Assembly: GCA_002432425.1 (NCBI GenBank)
Contig: DJEL01000045.1
Coordinates: forward strand, 38,343 to 102,342
Length of the DNA stretch: 64,000 nt
Origin: Lachnospiraceae bacterium UBA5899
Lineage (GTDB): Bacteria > Bacillota > Clostridia > Lachnospirales > Lachnospiraceae
Direction of reading: 5' to 3'
Shown here: positions 6,150 to 15,515 of the stretch, piece after piece
How the letters are laid out: each line of letters opens with the position of its first letter
Numbering within the stretch: position 1 is the stretch's first letter
Notes under the pieces: model-generated
Told to the model about the DNA's origin: nothing
The model's database searches: none
The model's input: only the letters and a program-made list of their open reading frames with translations
Position numbers and translations under genes: made by a program

Positions 6150-8492
6150 TTATGGTTGTTCCATCAGGGAAATGTTATCTATGCAGACTCTGTGCATGCT
6201 GTCAATTCTCTCGCCGACAGCACCTAAGCATACGCTTAAGAAGGCATCCGTATCCGTATCGCTTTCCATGGTAAAGGTGGTGCTGAAGGTCTGATAGTCA
6301 GAAGAAAGCGTCACAATGTTTTCTCCGGAATAGACCGGCCAGCCTTTGTCTTCCTTACCCTGCATAATGACACGGATGTCCCTGTTTATGTCAGATTTGG
6401 CTTCGAAAGTTAAGGTATACGTTTTTCCTTTTTCAAGAGTAATATTATTCTGCTTTAACTGTACATTCCAGTCATTGGCTCCGGTATCATGAATGGTGAA
6501 ATCCATGGCATTGTCTTCTGTCAGGGAATCCACCACATAATTGACATCTGCCGAGGCATCCACAAAAATTTCATAGCCGCTCATACCGGCGTTGAAGCTG
6601 CCGTTCTTTATCATCACATTCTCCTCCACACGCACCTTATCCAGATAATAATCCCCGGCACCGCTAAAACAAAATTGAAGTGTATTGGCTTTCTCTTTTC
6701 CGGAATATACAAACTTTAAGCTGTAGATATCCTGCTTTTCGGACAAAGCTAAGTCCTGTTCTTCCCCATTCATAAGAACTTTCATGCGGCTTCCCGTTTC
6801 TGCCTGCATTTCAAAGCTTAAGAGGTATTCACTGCCCTCCGTCAATGCCAGGTCTTTCTGTATAACACAGAACGGGGTATCTAAATCCTTTGTCACATTT
6901 ACATGAAGTCTTCTGCCGTCGCTTAACGGTGTAACCTCATACGTCACCGCATCATTTTCCGTAAATTCCCAGTTTCCGACTCTGCCGGCTCCTTCCTGGA
7001 AATTTGCATTGTAAACGTAATTGCCATCGGAAAGAACCGTTTTCCCTCCTGCGCTGCCGGAGCCTTCCGCTATCATCTCCAGACGCACGTTGGATATAGA
7101 AATCATTGCGGTACTATCCGTTTTACCCATATTGAATTCCAGTCGTCCGGTGGGGTCGTTTTCTGCCGTTACCGTGAAATCAAATGCGTAACTCTGCCTT
7201 TCCTTTGTCAGAGTAAGCTCCGTATCCTCCAGATAACGAATCCATCCGGCATTGGGCGCCGTAACCGCTACCTTCATCGTGCGTTCTTCATCGGCACAGG
7301 CATCAAAGGTTACCCGGTATTCGCTTCCTTTCAGGATAGGAATATCCGGCTGTACCAGCTGGATGCTGTATTCCTCACTGCCGGCATTCGTTGTAGAAAT
7401 ATCAATTTCGTTATTCTTAATTTCCGCACTGCCTTCTCCGCCGTTCTGTGCCATGAACTTCCAATCTGCATTGTCCGTCAGGTCTTCTGCTACGGAAAAA
7501 TCTGCGTTATTGACATAGTTTCCGGTTTCATCCGGCTCTCTGTAGGTGACTTCTTTTTCCGGTTTTGTGACATTTTCGTCATATTCATCTTTCTGGTATA
7601 CTCTTACATAATCAATTTCATAGGTTGCACCGGCTATATCCGTGCTTTCATCCGGATTGCCGGGCCAGTTCCCGCCGACTGCCAGATTAAAGATGATATA
7701 ATAAGGCTGGTCAAATGGTGCCGGGAACGTAATTTCTCCCAACCCCTCCGTTGCAGAATACCAGTCATTCGCTGTATGAATCAGATTGCCATCCACATAC
7801 CACTTGATTTCACCGGGGTTCCATTCACAGGCATAGGTATGGAATTCTTCTGCGAAATCCCCCTGGGAAAGTATATAGCTTCCCTGGCTTTCTTTATGCG
7901 GATTTCCATAATGGATGGTTCCATAAGAAGTACCGGTATCGCTTCCCAATACTTCTGCAATATCAATTTCCCCGCATCTCGGCCACTGACCGTATAAATT
8001 CTCATCCGTAGGCATCATCCAGAATGCCGGCAGGAACCCCTGTCCTTTCGGCATTTTAATGCTTGCCTCAAAAAGTCCGTAAGTAAAATCATGCTTACCC
8101 TGGGTGTTCACCCGTCCGGATGTGTAAGCAGTATTGCCGTTCTCATCTGTCGTTTCCACCGGCTTTATGACAAGCTTGCCATCTTTTGTATAAACGTTTT
8201 CTTCCGATTTGACATAGGACTGCAATTCATTGTTCACCCAGCCTGGTTCATGCAGTTCGTAATTCCAGTCATCCTCGGAAATTCCGTCTTCAAAATCATC
8301 TTCCCATACCAGGTTATACCCTGTCATATCAAGGTCATTTCCCTGTACCGGTTCTGTTTCCCGGCTTATTGTCTCCTGCACGGTTTCAGTGCTTTCAGGC
8401 TCATCCGTCACCTTCTCTTTGCCGCAGCCTGCCGTCATTACCATCGTGAATGCCAGAGAAGCCGTCAGCCATTTTGCCATGTTCCTTTTCAT
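6150..8492 (-). CDS. Secreted GH16 beta-glucanase lipoprotein with C-terminal carbohydrate-binding modules
   Basis: A 780-residue surface enzyme that should cleave internal bonds of beta-1,3(-1,4)-glucans. Signal peptide with a lipobox ending at C23 (MTAGC). The GH16 domain covers about residues 55-310, with the catalytic signature GEIDIAE (E175, D177, E180) and the usual FLPAFWMMP and YACEW blocks. From about 335 on there are three CBM4/9-like beta-sandwich domains, recognisable by repeated openings of the type NYVNNADFS, NYVYNANFQ and IKNGSFNAG. The ATG at 8492 is preceded by GGAGGG; an ATG five codons upstream overlaps that site. It is the second gene after GH5, so the pair would degrade laminarin- or lichenan-like glucans, outside first and inside next. 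Confidence 0.9.
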   Translation of the reverse strand: MKRNMAKWLTASLAFTMVMTAGCGKEKVTDEPESTETVQETISRETEPVQGNDLDMTGYNLVWEDDFEDGISEDDWNYELHEPGWVNNELQSYVKSEENVYTKDGKLVIKPVETTDENGNTAYTSGRVNTQGKHDFTYGLFEASIKMPKGQGFLPAFWMMPTDENLYGQWPRCGEIDIAEVLGSDTGTSYGTIHYGNPHKESQGSYILSQGDFAEEFHTYACEWNPGEIKWYVDGNLIHTANDWYSATEGLGEITFPAPFDQPYYIIFNLAVGGNWPGNPDESTDIAGATYEIDYVRVYQKDEYDENVTKPEKEVTYREPDETGNYVNNADFSVAEDLTDNADWKFMAQNGGEGSAEIKNNEIDISTTNAGSEEYSIQLVQPDIPILKGSEYRVTFDACADEERTMKVAVTAPNAGWIRYLEDTELTLTKERQSYAFDFTVTAENDPTGRLEFNMGKTDSTAMISISNVRLEMIAEGSGSAGGKTVLSDGNYVYNANFQEGAGRVGNWEFTENDAVTYEVTPLSDGRRLHVNVTKDLDTPFCVIQKDLALTEGSEYLLSFEMQAETGSRMKVLMNGEEQDLALSEKQDIYSLKFVYSGKEKANTLQFCFSGAGDYYLDKVRVEENVMIKNGSFNAGMSGYEIFVDASADVNYVVDSLTEDNAMDFTIHDTGANDWNVQLKQNNITLEKGKTYTLTFEAKSDINRDIRVIMQGKEDKGWPVYSGENIVTLSSDYQTFSTTFTMESDTDTDAFLSVCLGAVGERIDSMHRVCIDNISLMEQP

Positions 8493-8515
8493 TCTGTACC
8501 CTCCCATGATTATAT

Positions 8516-9535
8516 TTATCGATTCCAGATATTTAACAGTTCCTGTAAAATCGGTTTATAATGTTCCCCGGTAATACCAAAATCCTTCTCCTTATATGTC
8601 CACACGGAAAAGCCGATGTCATATTTGCGGAATACCTCATTCACATCCTTAAACCAGCGAAGGGTATCCATAACCGGTGCTCTGTCGATGACCCCAAATT
8701 CACCGCAGTATAAAGACACGCCGGCCTTTTTCGCTGCATCTACGGCATCCGCAATCAGTTCTTCCATGAATTTGGGACCCATTTCATCAGCATGTGCATT
8801 GACCGCTACATTTCCCTGATACCCCAGCACTTTGGAGTTTTCTCTGTAATATTCCATGGTTGCCGGGTAGGAAATTTCCTTATCGGGGTTCATTGCCGCC
8901 ACCCAGTATGCTTTCTGATGGGTAAACAGAAGCGGCTCGTAAAAATGGAAGGTAAAAATAATGTTTTCATCTTCCGGTTTTCTTAAAAATCTGACGGTTT
9001 TGGCACTGTTCCACTGGATGCCACCATAAATAATCGGAGTTGTGGGTGCATACTGACGGATTTCTCTCACCGCACGGATGATTAAATCATTCCAGGCTTC
9101 TGCCACATCCTCCTCCACAATTTCATTCAAAAGTTCAAAAGCCATGAAATCTTTATTTCCGTAACGTTTTGCAAGCCTTCTCCACAACGCAAGAAAGCGG
9201 TCCATCAGCGCAGGGCTCTCAAACAGACTGTTTTCCATGGTACCTGCATCGTTAAAATCATAGCCGTAAACTTTATGCATATCCAAAATCATATTCAGCT
9301 TGTTTTCCCTGCACCAGTCTGTTACCCGGTCAAGTAATTCATAACCGCTTTCGATGGGCGTACCGTCTTCCGTTTCCAAAATATTGTAGTCAACCGGTAC
9401 CCTGACGTGGTCAAAACCCATTTCCGCAATTCTGTCCAGGTCCTCTTTATGGATAAAAGATGCCAGATGTTCTTTACTGTAATCACACTGTGATAAATAT
9501 CCGCCCAAGTTAATTCCCCGTTTTAAGTTCATCAT
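8516..9535 (-). CDS. GH5 family glycoside hydrolase (cytoplasmic beta-glucanase)
   Basis: A 339-residue TIM-barrel enzyme without signal peptide. GH5 landmarks: HVRVPVDY, the acid/base in FELLNEIVEE (E138) and the nucleophile in LYCGEFGV (E279). It resembles exo-beta-1,3-glucanase/cellulase-type GH5 proteins; the exact substrate cannot be read from sequence. AAGGAGGAG precedes the start at 9535; the gene for the secreted GH16 follows 23 bases later, in one operon. It probably hydrolyses oligosaccharides imported after GH16 action. Confidence 0.87.
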   Translation of the reverse strand: MMNLKRGINLGGYLSQCDYSKEHLASFIHKEDLDRIAEMGFDHVRVPVDYNILETEDGTPIESGYELLDRVTDWCRENKLNMILDMHKVYGYDFNDAGTMENSLFESPALMDRFLALWRRLAKRYGNKDFMAFELLNEIVEEDVAEAWNDLIIRAVREIRQYAPTTPIIYGGIQWNSAKTVRFLRKPEDENIIFTFHFYEPLLFTHQKAYWVAAMNPDKEISYPATMEYYRENSKVLGYQGNVAVNAHADEMGPKFMEELIADAVDAAKKAGVSLYCGEFGVIDRAPVMDTLRWFKDVNEVFRKYDIGFSVWTYKEKDFGITGEHYKPILQELLNIWNR

Positions 9536-9654
9536 GATTTCTCCTCCTTGCAATTCGTGTTTTGGCTTTGTATCTTTTCCGTATAAATCCGATAAAATTT
9601 TCTGTTTCTATGTTTTCAGTATGGCAGAAATCCTTTTGGCGGAATATCGTTTTG

Positions 9655-9684
9655 TTGCTTTATTTTATGTTTTAATGCTATAAT
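9655..9684 (+). promoter_or_regulatory. Promoter of the AraC-family gene
   Basis: TTGCTT (9655-9660), 18-nt spacer, TATAAT (9679-9684) with a TG extension (TGCTATAAT). The divergent GH5 operon must start in the same 200-bp region, but I see no clear sigma-A promoter for it, which fits activator dependence. Confidence 0.6.
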
Positions 9685-9741
9685 ATCTGTAATGCAATCC
9701 TTATAATATAGTGCCGATATTTCATGAGGAGGAAATGTAAA

Positions 9742-10509
9742 ATGGGTGTTTTTCGTGCTGATACCTCCGGACAGGCTCTCGCCTACCGGGATTTTGTGCA
9801 AAGAGAAGAGCGCTTTGTAAGAGCGCCCTATAATCCGGAATTGGAATTTTATCAGGCCGTCGTATCCGGTAACCTGAAAAAAGTCAAAGAAATGACAAAA
9901 GAAAGCTTTCTTTCCAAAAAAGAAGGCTGGGGCACCCTGTCTGCAAATCCGGTTCAAAATGTGAAGTACCATTTTGCCATTACCGCAGCCGTCATTGCCC
10001 GTTACTGTATCAACGCCGGCATGGATTTGCATGTAGCTTATAATTTAAGTGATTATTACATCTCGGCCGCGGACAGATGCCATACCCCGGAGGAAATTGC
10101 TTCCCTCCATACCCCTCTGTGTCTGGACTACACCCGACGCATGAAAGAACTCATAAAACTGAATGTCTGCTCACAACCGGTGGTAAAGTGTATCGATTAT
10201 ATCTACGACCATCTGCACACCCGCATTACGCTGACACAGTTGTCGGAAATCACAGATTTAAGTCCTTCTTACCTGTCCCGGCTGTTTCAGAAAGAAACCG
10301 GCCAGAGTGTCAGTTCTTATATTTGTGAACAGAAAATCAATACTGCCAGGAACATGCTGTTGTTTTCCTCCTACTCCGCTGCTGAGATTGCGGCTATCTT
10401 AGCCTTTCCCAGCCAAAGCTATTTTTCCAGTACCTTTAAGGAAAAAACGGGCATGACTCCCTCCGCCTACCGCCTTCACGGAAGACGGTGTGAGGAAACT
10501 TTCTTATAG
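9742..10509 (+). CDS. AraC-family transcriptional regulator of the glucanase operon
   Basis: A 255-residue regulator. The C-terminal 100 residues hold the two AraC helix-turn-helices (HTRITLTQLSEITDLSPSYL and YSAAEIAAILAFPSQSYF) with the closing FKEKTGMTPSAYR. The N-terminal part has no cupin signature; it contains a motif seen often in clostridial AraC proteins (YNPELEFYQAVVSGNLKKVKEM). Divergent from GH5-GH16, so it probably activates that operon in response to glucan breakdown products. GAGGAGG precedes the ATG at 9742; an earlier ATG at 9724 overlaps that site. Its 3' end overlaps the convergent MATE gene by 34 bases. Confidence 0.85.
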   Translation: MGVFRADTSGQALAYRDFVQREERFVRAPYNPELEFYQAVVSGNLKKVKEMTKESFLSKKEGWGTLSANPVQNVKYHFAITAAVIARYCINAGMDLHVAYNLSDYYISAADRCHTPEEIASLHTPLCLDYTRRMKELIKLNVCSQPVVKCIDYIYDHLHTRITLTQLSEITDLSPSYLSRLFQKETGQSVSSYICEQKINTARNMLLFSSYSAAEIAAILAFPSQSYFSSTFKEKTGMTPSAYRLHGRRCEETFL

Positions 10510-11849
10510 AAAATAAAGGATATTATTGCCGAAACCCCTTCCGCAATCAAAAAGGTAAACCAGATAACATAGGACGGCACACCGTTACCGTACAGCACAA
10601 GCATGGTAAATCCATATGCCACCGGGACTACAAATAAAAACTGTCTGCATACAGAAACAATCAGGGAAGGCAGACCGCTGTCCAGCGCCTGGAACACTCC
10701 CTGAAAAGCAATATTGCATCCGGCAAATACAAAGCTTAACGAAATAATGCGGATGGCGCTGATACACAGACTTTGTGTTTCTCCCGAAAGGTCAAACAAA
10801 GCCGAGAAAGGTGCCGCAAAAACCTCCAGAATAACAAGCCCTGCCAGCATAATATATAAAGTATACCGAAGTCCGCATCGAATGGCTTTTTGCACTCGTT
10901 CTTTATCTCCCATACCATAATTAAAGGCAACAATAGGGGTAATCGCATCCCGAAGTCCGAAAGCAGCAAACAGAATAAACTGCTGGATTTTATAATAAAG
11001 TCCGTATGCCGTTACCATATTTTCGCTGACCTTTACCAGAATAATATTCAGAAGATAGGTCATGACGGACATAAGCGCCTGGGCAATAATGGCCGGCACG
11101 CCAATGGCATAAATACTTTTTATGACATCCCCCGAAGGCTTAAAATATTCCTTCTTCTTTTCAATGTCTTTATTCCATTTCATGTGGGCAAAAAGTGCCA
11201 CCAGAAAAGAAACAATCTGTCCGAGCACCGTTGCATATGCCGCACCTCGCACACCCATCTTGGGAAATCCTAAAAGCCCGTAAATCAGGATGGGGTCAAA
11301 AATAATATTACATACCGCGCCTGTTACCTGTGCGATGGTAGAATATAAGGATTTTCCGGTTGCCTGCAGCATTTTTTCCAATACCGAAAAGTAAGAAATA
11401 CCAAAAGAAAAGACGCAGCATATTCTCATATAGTCCACACCCATTTCCATAATAAGCGGATTTTTCGTCTGGGATGCAATATAACTGCGACAGCCAAAAA
11501 TTCCGAACAGTAAAAATACTGCATAGATAACGGTTGCTAAAAACAACGTATTGCCGGCAGCCAGACCTGCCCTTTTACTGTCCTTTGCGCCCAGGCATTT
11601 GGCAATTAAAGCATTGGCACCGACGCCGGTTCCTATTCCGATTGCCACCATAAACATTTGTACCGGAAACACCAGTGTCAGCGCATTGATGGCAGCCTCC
11701 CCGTTTTCCTGCATATTGGCTACAAATGCACTGTCCACAATATTGTAGGCAGCCTGCAGCATCATAGATAAAATCATAGGAATTCCCATGTTCAGCATAA
11801 GCTTGTTAACCGGCATTTCTGCCATCTTGTTCTGTTTTACGTTTTCCAT
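10476..11849 (-). CDS. MATE family efflux transporter
   Basis: A 457-residue multidrug/toxic-compound exporter with about 12 membrane helices in two halves that both start with NKLMLNMGIPMILSMMLQAAYN-like segments. MATE proteins export cationic compounds with Na+ or H+ antiport. The start at 11849 has AAGGAGAAG upstream; an ATG 16 codons earlier has none. It overlaps the convergent AraC gene at its 3' end. Substrate unknown. Confidence 0.88.
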   Translation of the reverse strand: MENVKQNKMAEMPVNKLMLNMGIPMILSMMLQAAYNIVDSAFVANMQENGEAAINALTLVFPVQMFMVAIGIGTGVGANALIAKCLGAKDSKRAGLAAGNTLFLATVIYAVFLLFGIFGCRSYIASQTKNPLIMEMGVDYMRICCVFSFGISYFSVLEKMLQATGKSLYSTIAQVTGAVCNIIFDPILIYGLLGFPKMGVRGAAYATVLGQIVSFLVALFAHMKWNKDIEKKKEYFKPSGDVIKSIYAIGVPAIIAQALMSVMTYLLNIILVKVSENMVTAYGLYYKIQQFILFAAFGLRDAITPIVAFNYGMGDKERVQKAIRCGLRYTLYIMLAGLVILEVFAAPFSALFDLSGETQSLCISAIRIISLSFVFAGCNIAFQGVFQALDSGLPSLIVSVCRQFLFVVPVAYGFTMLVLYGNGVPSYVIWFTFLIAEGVSAIISFIFYKKVSSHRLP

Positions 11850-11960
11850 TTCTTCTCCTTTTCCCTCGTTGTCACAACAAAAAAACGTGCAACCCATAGT
11901 TTCCTATAGATTACACGCATTTGCTGGATTTACATCTATTATTTTTATTTTGCAGAACTC

Positions 11961-11989
11961 ATTATAACAGAAAATATTTTTTTGTGTAA
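11961..11989 (-). promoter_or_regulatory. Promoter of the MATE gene
   Basis: Minus strand: TTACAC (11989-11984), 17-nt spacer, TATAAT (11966-11961). A leader of about 110 nt follows. Confidence 0.6.
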
Positions 11990-12020
11990 GGATTTCTTTT
12001 AAAATTTATTTTCTGGAAAA

Positions 12021-12735
12021 CTAATTTTTTTCAGCCGCCAGTTTCCGGACATACTCTTCCGGTCTGTCCAGGTCTTCCGCTATCTCCTGTATGGTTCTGC
12101 CTTTTTGCAGCCATTTTAAAATCAGTTCCCTGTCACGGGATTTTTCGCCTTCTATTAACCCCTGTTCTTTTCCTTGTGCTAAACCTTCTACTAAGCCCTG
12201 CTCTTTTCCTTCCGCTAAGCCTTGGGCTTTGCCTTCCGCCATGCCGGCTGCTCTTGCCTCGGCTTCCGCCTTTTCCCTGCCTATCCGGCTCTGGAGTTCG
12301 ATTTTCATTTCATACGTCATATAGTTTTCTCTCCATTCCGTATCCTGCCGGATTTTCTCCACTTCGGTCTGCAGTCCCCTGGTAAATGTATCCGTGGGAT
12401 TGCCCGTCCGGAAATAATCCAGCAGGTCTGCCGCTTCCTTCTCGATTTCTGTCCTGTCGCCGTTAATGTTCACAAAAATAGTCTTTCTTTTGTCATCCAG
12501 TACAATGTCCGATTTTCCCCGGCAGATTGGATTTTATGCTTTTCTGCTCCTGCACGATGTACAGCTCTGCAATCCGAAGCCCCGTTATCCGTTGTAAAAG
12601 CTCTTTGCAATCCTCCGGGTTCCGAAACACGGAGCAGAACATCACGTCATTGAAGATGCCGATTTGGGAAAAGTCGGTCTGTTTCCGCAGGATTTCCGCC
12701 ATCTGTTCCCTTGTTACTGTAAACTTGTTTGTCAT
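12021..12735 (-). pseudogene. Decayed Rpn-type PD-(D/E)XK nuclease/transposase
   Basis: Two adjoining frames read as the two ends of one protein. The first (12735-12493) gives the typical family start (MTNKFTVTREQMAEILRKQT, then GIFNDVMFCSVF and KELLQRITGL). The second (about 12473-12021) gives the typical C-terminal part: a helical stretch (RTEIEKEAADLLDYF), the degenerate GKAQGLAEGKEQGLVEG coiled repeat, and a final small HTH-like stretch (TIQEIAEDLDRPEEYVRKL). The middle, with the catalytic D and ExK residues, is missing and the frame changes, so it should be inactive. Family members promote RecA-independent DNA exchange and are often multicopy. GAAAGGAGG precedes the start. The 310 bases upstream hold no other gene. 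Confidence 0.75.
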
Positions 12736-12978
12736 GGGTCCTCCTTTCAGAGAGGTCTCCGATGCTTCCATGCACCCACTTCCGCACGAAGCTTACACAA
12801 ACCTCCCTGCTTTTTAGTTGAATAAGAAATTTAAGCAGTGAAGTTTGATGAGTAAATTAGAATATAACTTTTAGAATAAATAGAATATTAGATTGTGAAC
12901 TTTCTGCTTGCATGTAGTGTAACATACCACTTACGTTTTTTCAATATGTAAATTACTTTTTTTAGATTTTCCACCGAC

Positions 12979-13007
12979 TTGTAATTTAGGAACCGGCATT
13001 GTAAAAT
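12979..13007 (+). promoter_or_regulatory. Promoter of the HerA-like ATPase gene
   Basis: TTGTAA (12979-12984), 17-nt spacer, TAAAAT (13002-13007), about 45 bases before the start. The preceding stretch 12740-12975 is AT-rich and without genes. Confidence 0.5.
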
Positions 13008-13052
13008 AAAGGTATGTGTGAAAAATAACAGACCTATCCGGGAGGGAAATTT

Positions 13053-14630
13053 ATGTATCAGGATAAAAAAATCTGGGTGGGATGTGCCGGTGATAAAAAA
13101 GTGTACATCTACCCGAAAATGGCAAACCGCCATGGACTTATTGCCGGTGCAACCGGTACCGGTAAAACAGTGACCTTAAAGGTGCTTGCCGAGTCTTTCA
13201 GCGACTGCGGCGTACCTGTATTTTTAGCAGATGTAAAGGGCGACCTCGCCGCCATGTGCCGTCAGGGTGAAGCAAACGGCTCTGTAGCGGAACGTGCCGC
13301 TAAAATGGGACTTGATAAAGAGGGCTTTTCCTTTCAGAAATATCCGGTCAATTTCTGGGATGTATACGGAGAAAAGGGCATGCCTTTAAGAACGACCATT
13401 TCGGAAATGGGGCCCCTGCTGCTCAGCCGTATTCTGGACCTGAACGATACCCAGTCCGATATTTTATCCATCATCTTTAAGATTGCCGATGATGAAGGAC
13501 TGCTCTTAATCGACGCCAAGGACCTGCGCGCCATGCTGCAGTATGTCAGTGAAAATGCCAAAGAATACAGCATGCAGTACGGCAACATGTCTTCTGCCAG
13601 CTTAGCCGCCATTATCCGTTCCGTGGTAGCGCTTGAAGGAGAAGGCGGAGAACAGTTCTTCGGCGAACCTGCCTTAAACATTGCCGACTGGTTCTCCAGA
13701 GACTGCGACGGTAAGGGCTGCATTCAGATACTGGATTGCCAGAAATTGATTAACAATCCTACCATGTACGCTACCTTCCTGCTGTGGATGCTCTCCGAGT
13801 TGTTTGAAATCCTGCCGGAAGCAGGCGATTTGGAAAAGCCCAAAATGGTATTCTTCTTTGACGAAGCCCATATGCTTTTCGATTCTGCCTCCAAGGCACT
13901 GCTCACCAAGATTGAACAGGTGGTAAAACTAATCCGTTCAAAGGGCGTCGGTATTTACTTCGTTACCCAAAATCCCAAGGATATTCCCGGCGGTGTGTTA
14001 AGCCAGCTCGGCAACAAAATCCAGCATGCTCTTCATGCATATACCCCCGCAGAGCAGAAGGGCGCCAAAGCTGCAGCCCAGTCCTTCCGTGAAAATCCCG
14101 CCTTTAACACCTATGATACCCTGTTGGAATTAGGCATCGGAGAGGCACTTGTTTCCGTTCTGGACGAAGGTGGTGTTCCCACCATAGTAGAACGTTGTCA
14201 GATTTTGCCTCCCCAGAGTAAAATGGGTGCTTTGGACGACAGTGAACGCCAGAAGGAAATTACAGACAATCTTTTATACATCCGTTATAAGGATTTCTTT
14301 GACAGAGATTCCGCTTATGAATTCCTGCAAAGACAGTCCGCCGCCGATGCGGAGGCTGCCCAGAAAGCGGCTGAAGAAGCTGCAGCAAAAAAGGCTGCTG
14401 AAAAGCAGGCATTGGCAGAACAGAAAGCTGCCGAAAAAGCAGCCCAGAAACAGACTGCTGCCCGCAACAGAGCCGTAAAAAGTGTAGCCAGTTCGGCTGC
14501 CGGTACCATCGGCAGGGAACTTGGCAACTCCCTGGGTTCTTCTGTCGGAGGCAAATTCGGCAAAAAGTTAGGCGGAAACGTAGGCGCCTCCTTAGGCCGC
14601 GGATTGTTAAGCACCTTCCTGAAATTTTAA
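13053..14630 (+). CDS. HerA/DUF853-type ATPase (YjgR-like)
   Basis: A 525-residue P-loop ATPase of the HerA-FtsK superfamily. Walker A is GATGTGKT (32-39), Walker B VFFFDEAH (266-273), and the DUF853 motifs VFLADVKGDLAAM and YFVTQNPKDIPGGVLSQLGNK are plain. The tail from about residue 430 is an alanine/lysine/glutamate-rich coiled coil followed by a glycine-rich segment (RELGNSLGSSVGGKFGKKLG), a common ending in this family. HerA-type proteins are DNA translocases, but the role of the YjgR group is not established. GGGAGGG precedes the start. It stands alone with its own promoter and terminator, so I do not count it as part of a defence locus. Confidence 0.85.
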   Translation: MYQDKKIWVGCAGDKKVYIYPKMANRHGLIAGATGTGKTVTLKVLAESFSDCGVPVFLADVKGDLAAMCRQGEANGSVAERAAKMGLDKEGFSFQKYPVNFWDVYGEKGMPLRTTISEMGPLLLSRILDLNDTQSDILSIIFKIADDEGLLLIDAKDLRAMLQYVSENAKEYSMQYGNMSSASLAAIIRSVVALEGEGGEQFFGEPALNIADWFSRDCDGKGCIQILDCQKLINNPTMYATFLLWMLSELFEILPEAGDLEKPKMVFFFDEAHMLFDSASKALLTKIEQVVKLIRSKGVGIYFVTQNPKDIPGGVLSQLGNKIQHALHAYTPAEQKGAKAAAQSFRENPAFNTYDTLLELGIGEALVSVLDEGGVPTIVERCQILPPQSKMGALDDSERQKEITDNLLYIRYKDFFDRDSAYEFLQRQSAADAEAAQKAAEEAAAKKAAEKQALAEQKAAEKAAQKQTAARNRAVKSVASSAAGTIGRELGNSLGSSVGGKFGKKLGGNVGASLGRGLLSTFLKF

Positions 14631-14654
14631 GAAAATGTTGCTGTGAATAACACA

Positions 14655-14693
14655 ACGGCATGGTCTGCTACTAACCAGACTATGCCGTTTTTT
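14655..14693. terminator. Bidirectional terminator between convergent genes
   Basis: ACGGCATGGTCTG pairs with CAGACTATGCCGT (one G-T pair) around an 8-nt loop, followed by a T-run on the plus strand. It serves the HerA-like gene; the other gene ends at its edge. Confidence 0.8.
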
Positions 14694-15515
14694 TCAGCTC
14701 TCTTTTTTCTTTCCCATTCCAATCATGCACACAACGCCCACCAGCATGGACGGCAGCATAAGCACCATCATTTCCGCAAGCCGGTTGCTGCTGTCTAAAA
14801 CCTCTCCTGCATCCGTTGCCGCTGTCATCAGAAACGAACCGCTTATGTAGGCATTGTTGACCGCATGAAGAAACGCTGCCGGCCAGACAGAGCCGGATTT
14901 TTTCGTCAGGTACCATTGAATGGCTCCCACACCTATACAATAGGGAATGAACGCTAAAAAGCCCAGATATGGTGCTCCCGGATAATCCAGTCCGAAGGTA
15001 TGTCCCTGGGCAATCATGGGAAAATGCCACACAGCCCAGGCAGTACCGCCGATCAGACAGGCGCCCACATCCCCGAACTTTTCCGCTAACTTCGGGTACA
15101 TATAGCCGCGCCAGCCCGCTTCTTCCCCAAAAGCCGCTGCCGAATAAACAAGCGCGCTGACCAGACAGGCTGCCGGCAAAACCAAAGTCATCTGCTTCGC
15201 CGAAAAAGCCACCGGGTGCCGCAGCCAGAGCAGTCCCCACCCCGCTTCTATGTATAAAACCGGAATAATCACAGCAAGTACATAATATTTCTTTTTGCCG
15301 GCAAAGCCTATCGCAGGCTCCATTCCGTGAAATCCTTCCTTGGTCCACAGCCTTGTCAGAAGCATTGCCGCAAAAGGCACAAACATGGAGAGTATAAGAA
15401 CAAACCGCATTGCCATGTCTTCGTACCGGACGCCCATCGCATAGGCTGCCGCACCCAATCCCCAGGTAAGTCCGAAGGAAATGCCGATATACATCCAAAA
15501 CCTTTTTTTATTCAT
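14694..15515 (-). CDS. CPBP family intramembrane metalloprotease
   Basis: A 273-residue membrane protein with about eight helices and the three Abi/CPBP motifs: EEAGWRGYMYP (paired glutamates), AVWHFP (histidine) and FLHAVNNA (histidine and asparagine). Such proteases cleave membrane substrates and often travel with bacteriocin or peptide-antibiotic immunity genes. Its ATG lies inside the 3' end of the second ABC permease gene (8-base overlap), so it is the last gene of the GntR-ABC operon. This context suggests a role in response to cell-envelope-active peptides. Confidence 0.85.
   Translation of the reverse strand: MNKKRFWMYIGISFGLTWGLGAAAYAMGVRYEDMAMRFVLILSMFVPFAAMLLTRLWTKEGFHGMEPAIGFAGKKKYYVLAVIIPVLYIEAGWGLLWLRHPVAFSAKQMTLVLPAACLVSALVYSAAAFGEEAGWRGYMYPKLAEKFGDVGACLIGGTAWAVWHFPMIAQGHTFGLDYPGAPYLGFLAFIPYCIGVGAIQWYLTKKSGSVWPAAFLHAVNNAYISGSFLMTAATDAGEVLDSSNRLAEMMVLMLPSMLVGVVCMIGMGKKKES

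Noticed and set aside
13053..14630. HerA-like ATPase as part of an anti-phage system
   Set aside because: It has its own promoter and terminator, no nuclease (SIR2, NurA or DUF4297) beside it, and belongs to the widespread DUF853/YjgR group.
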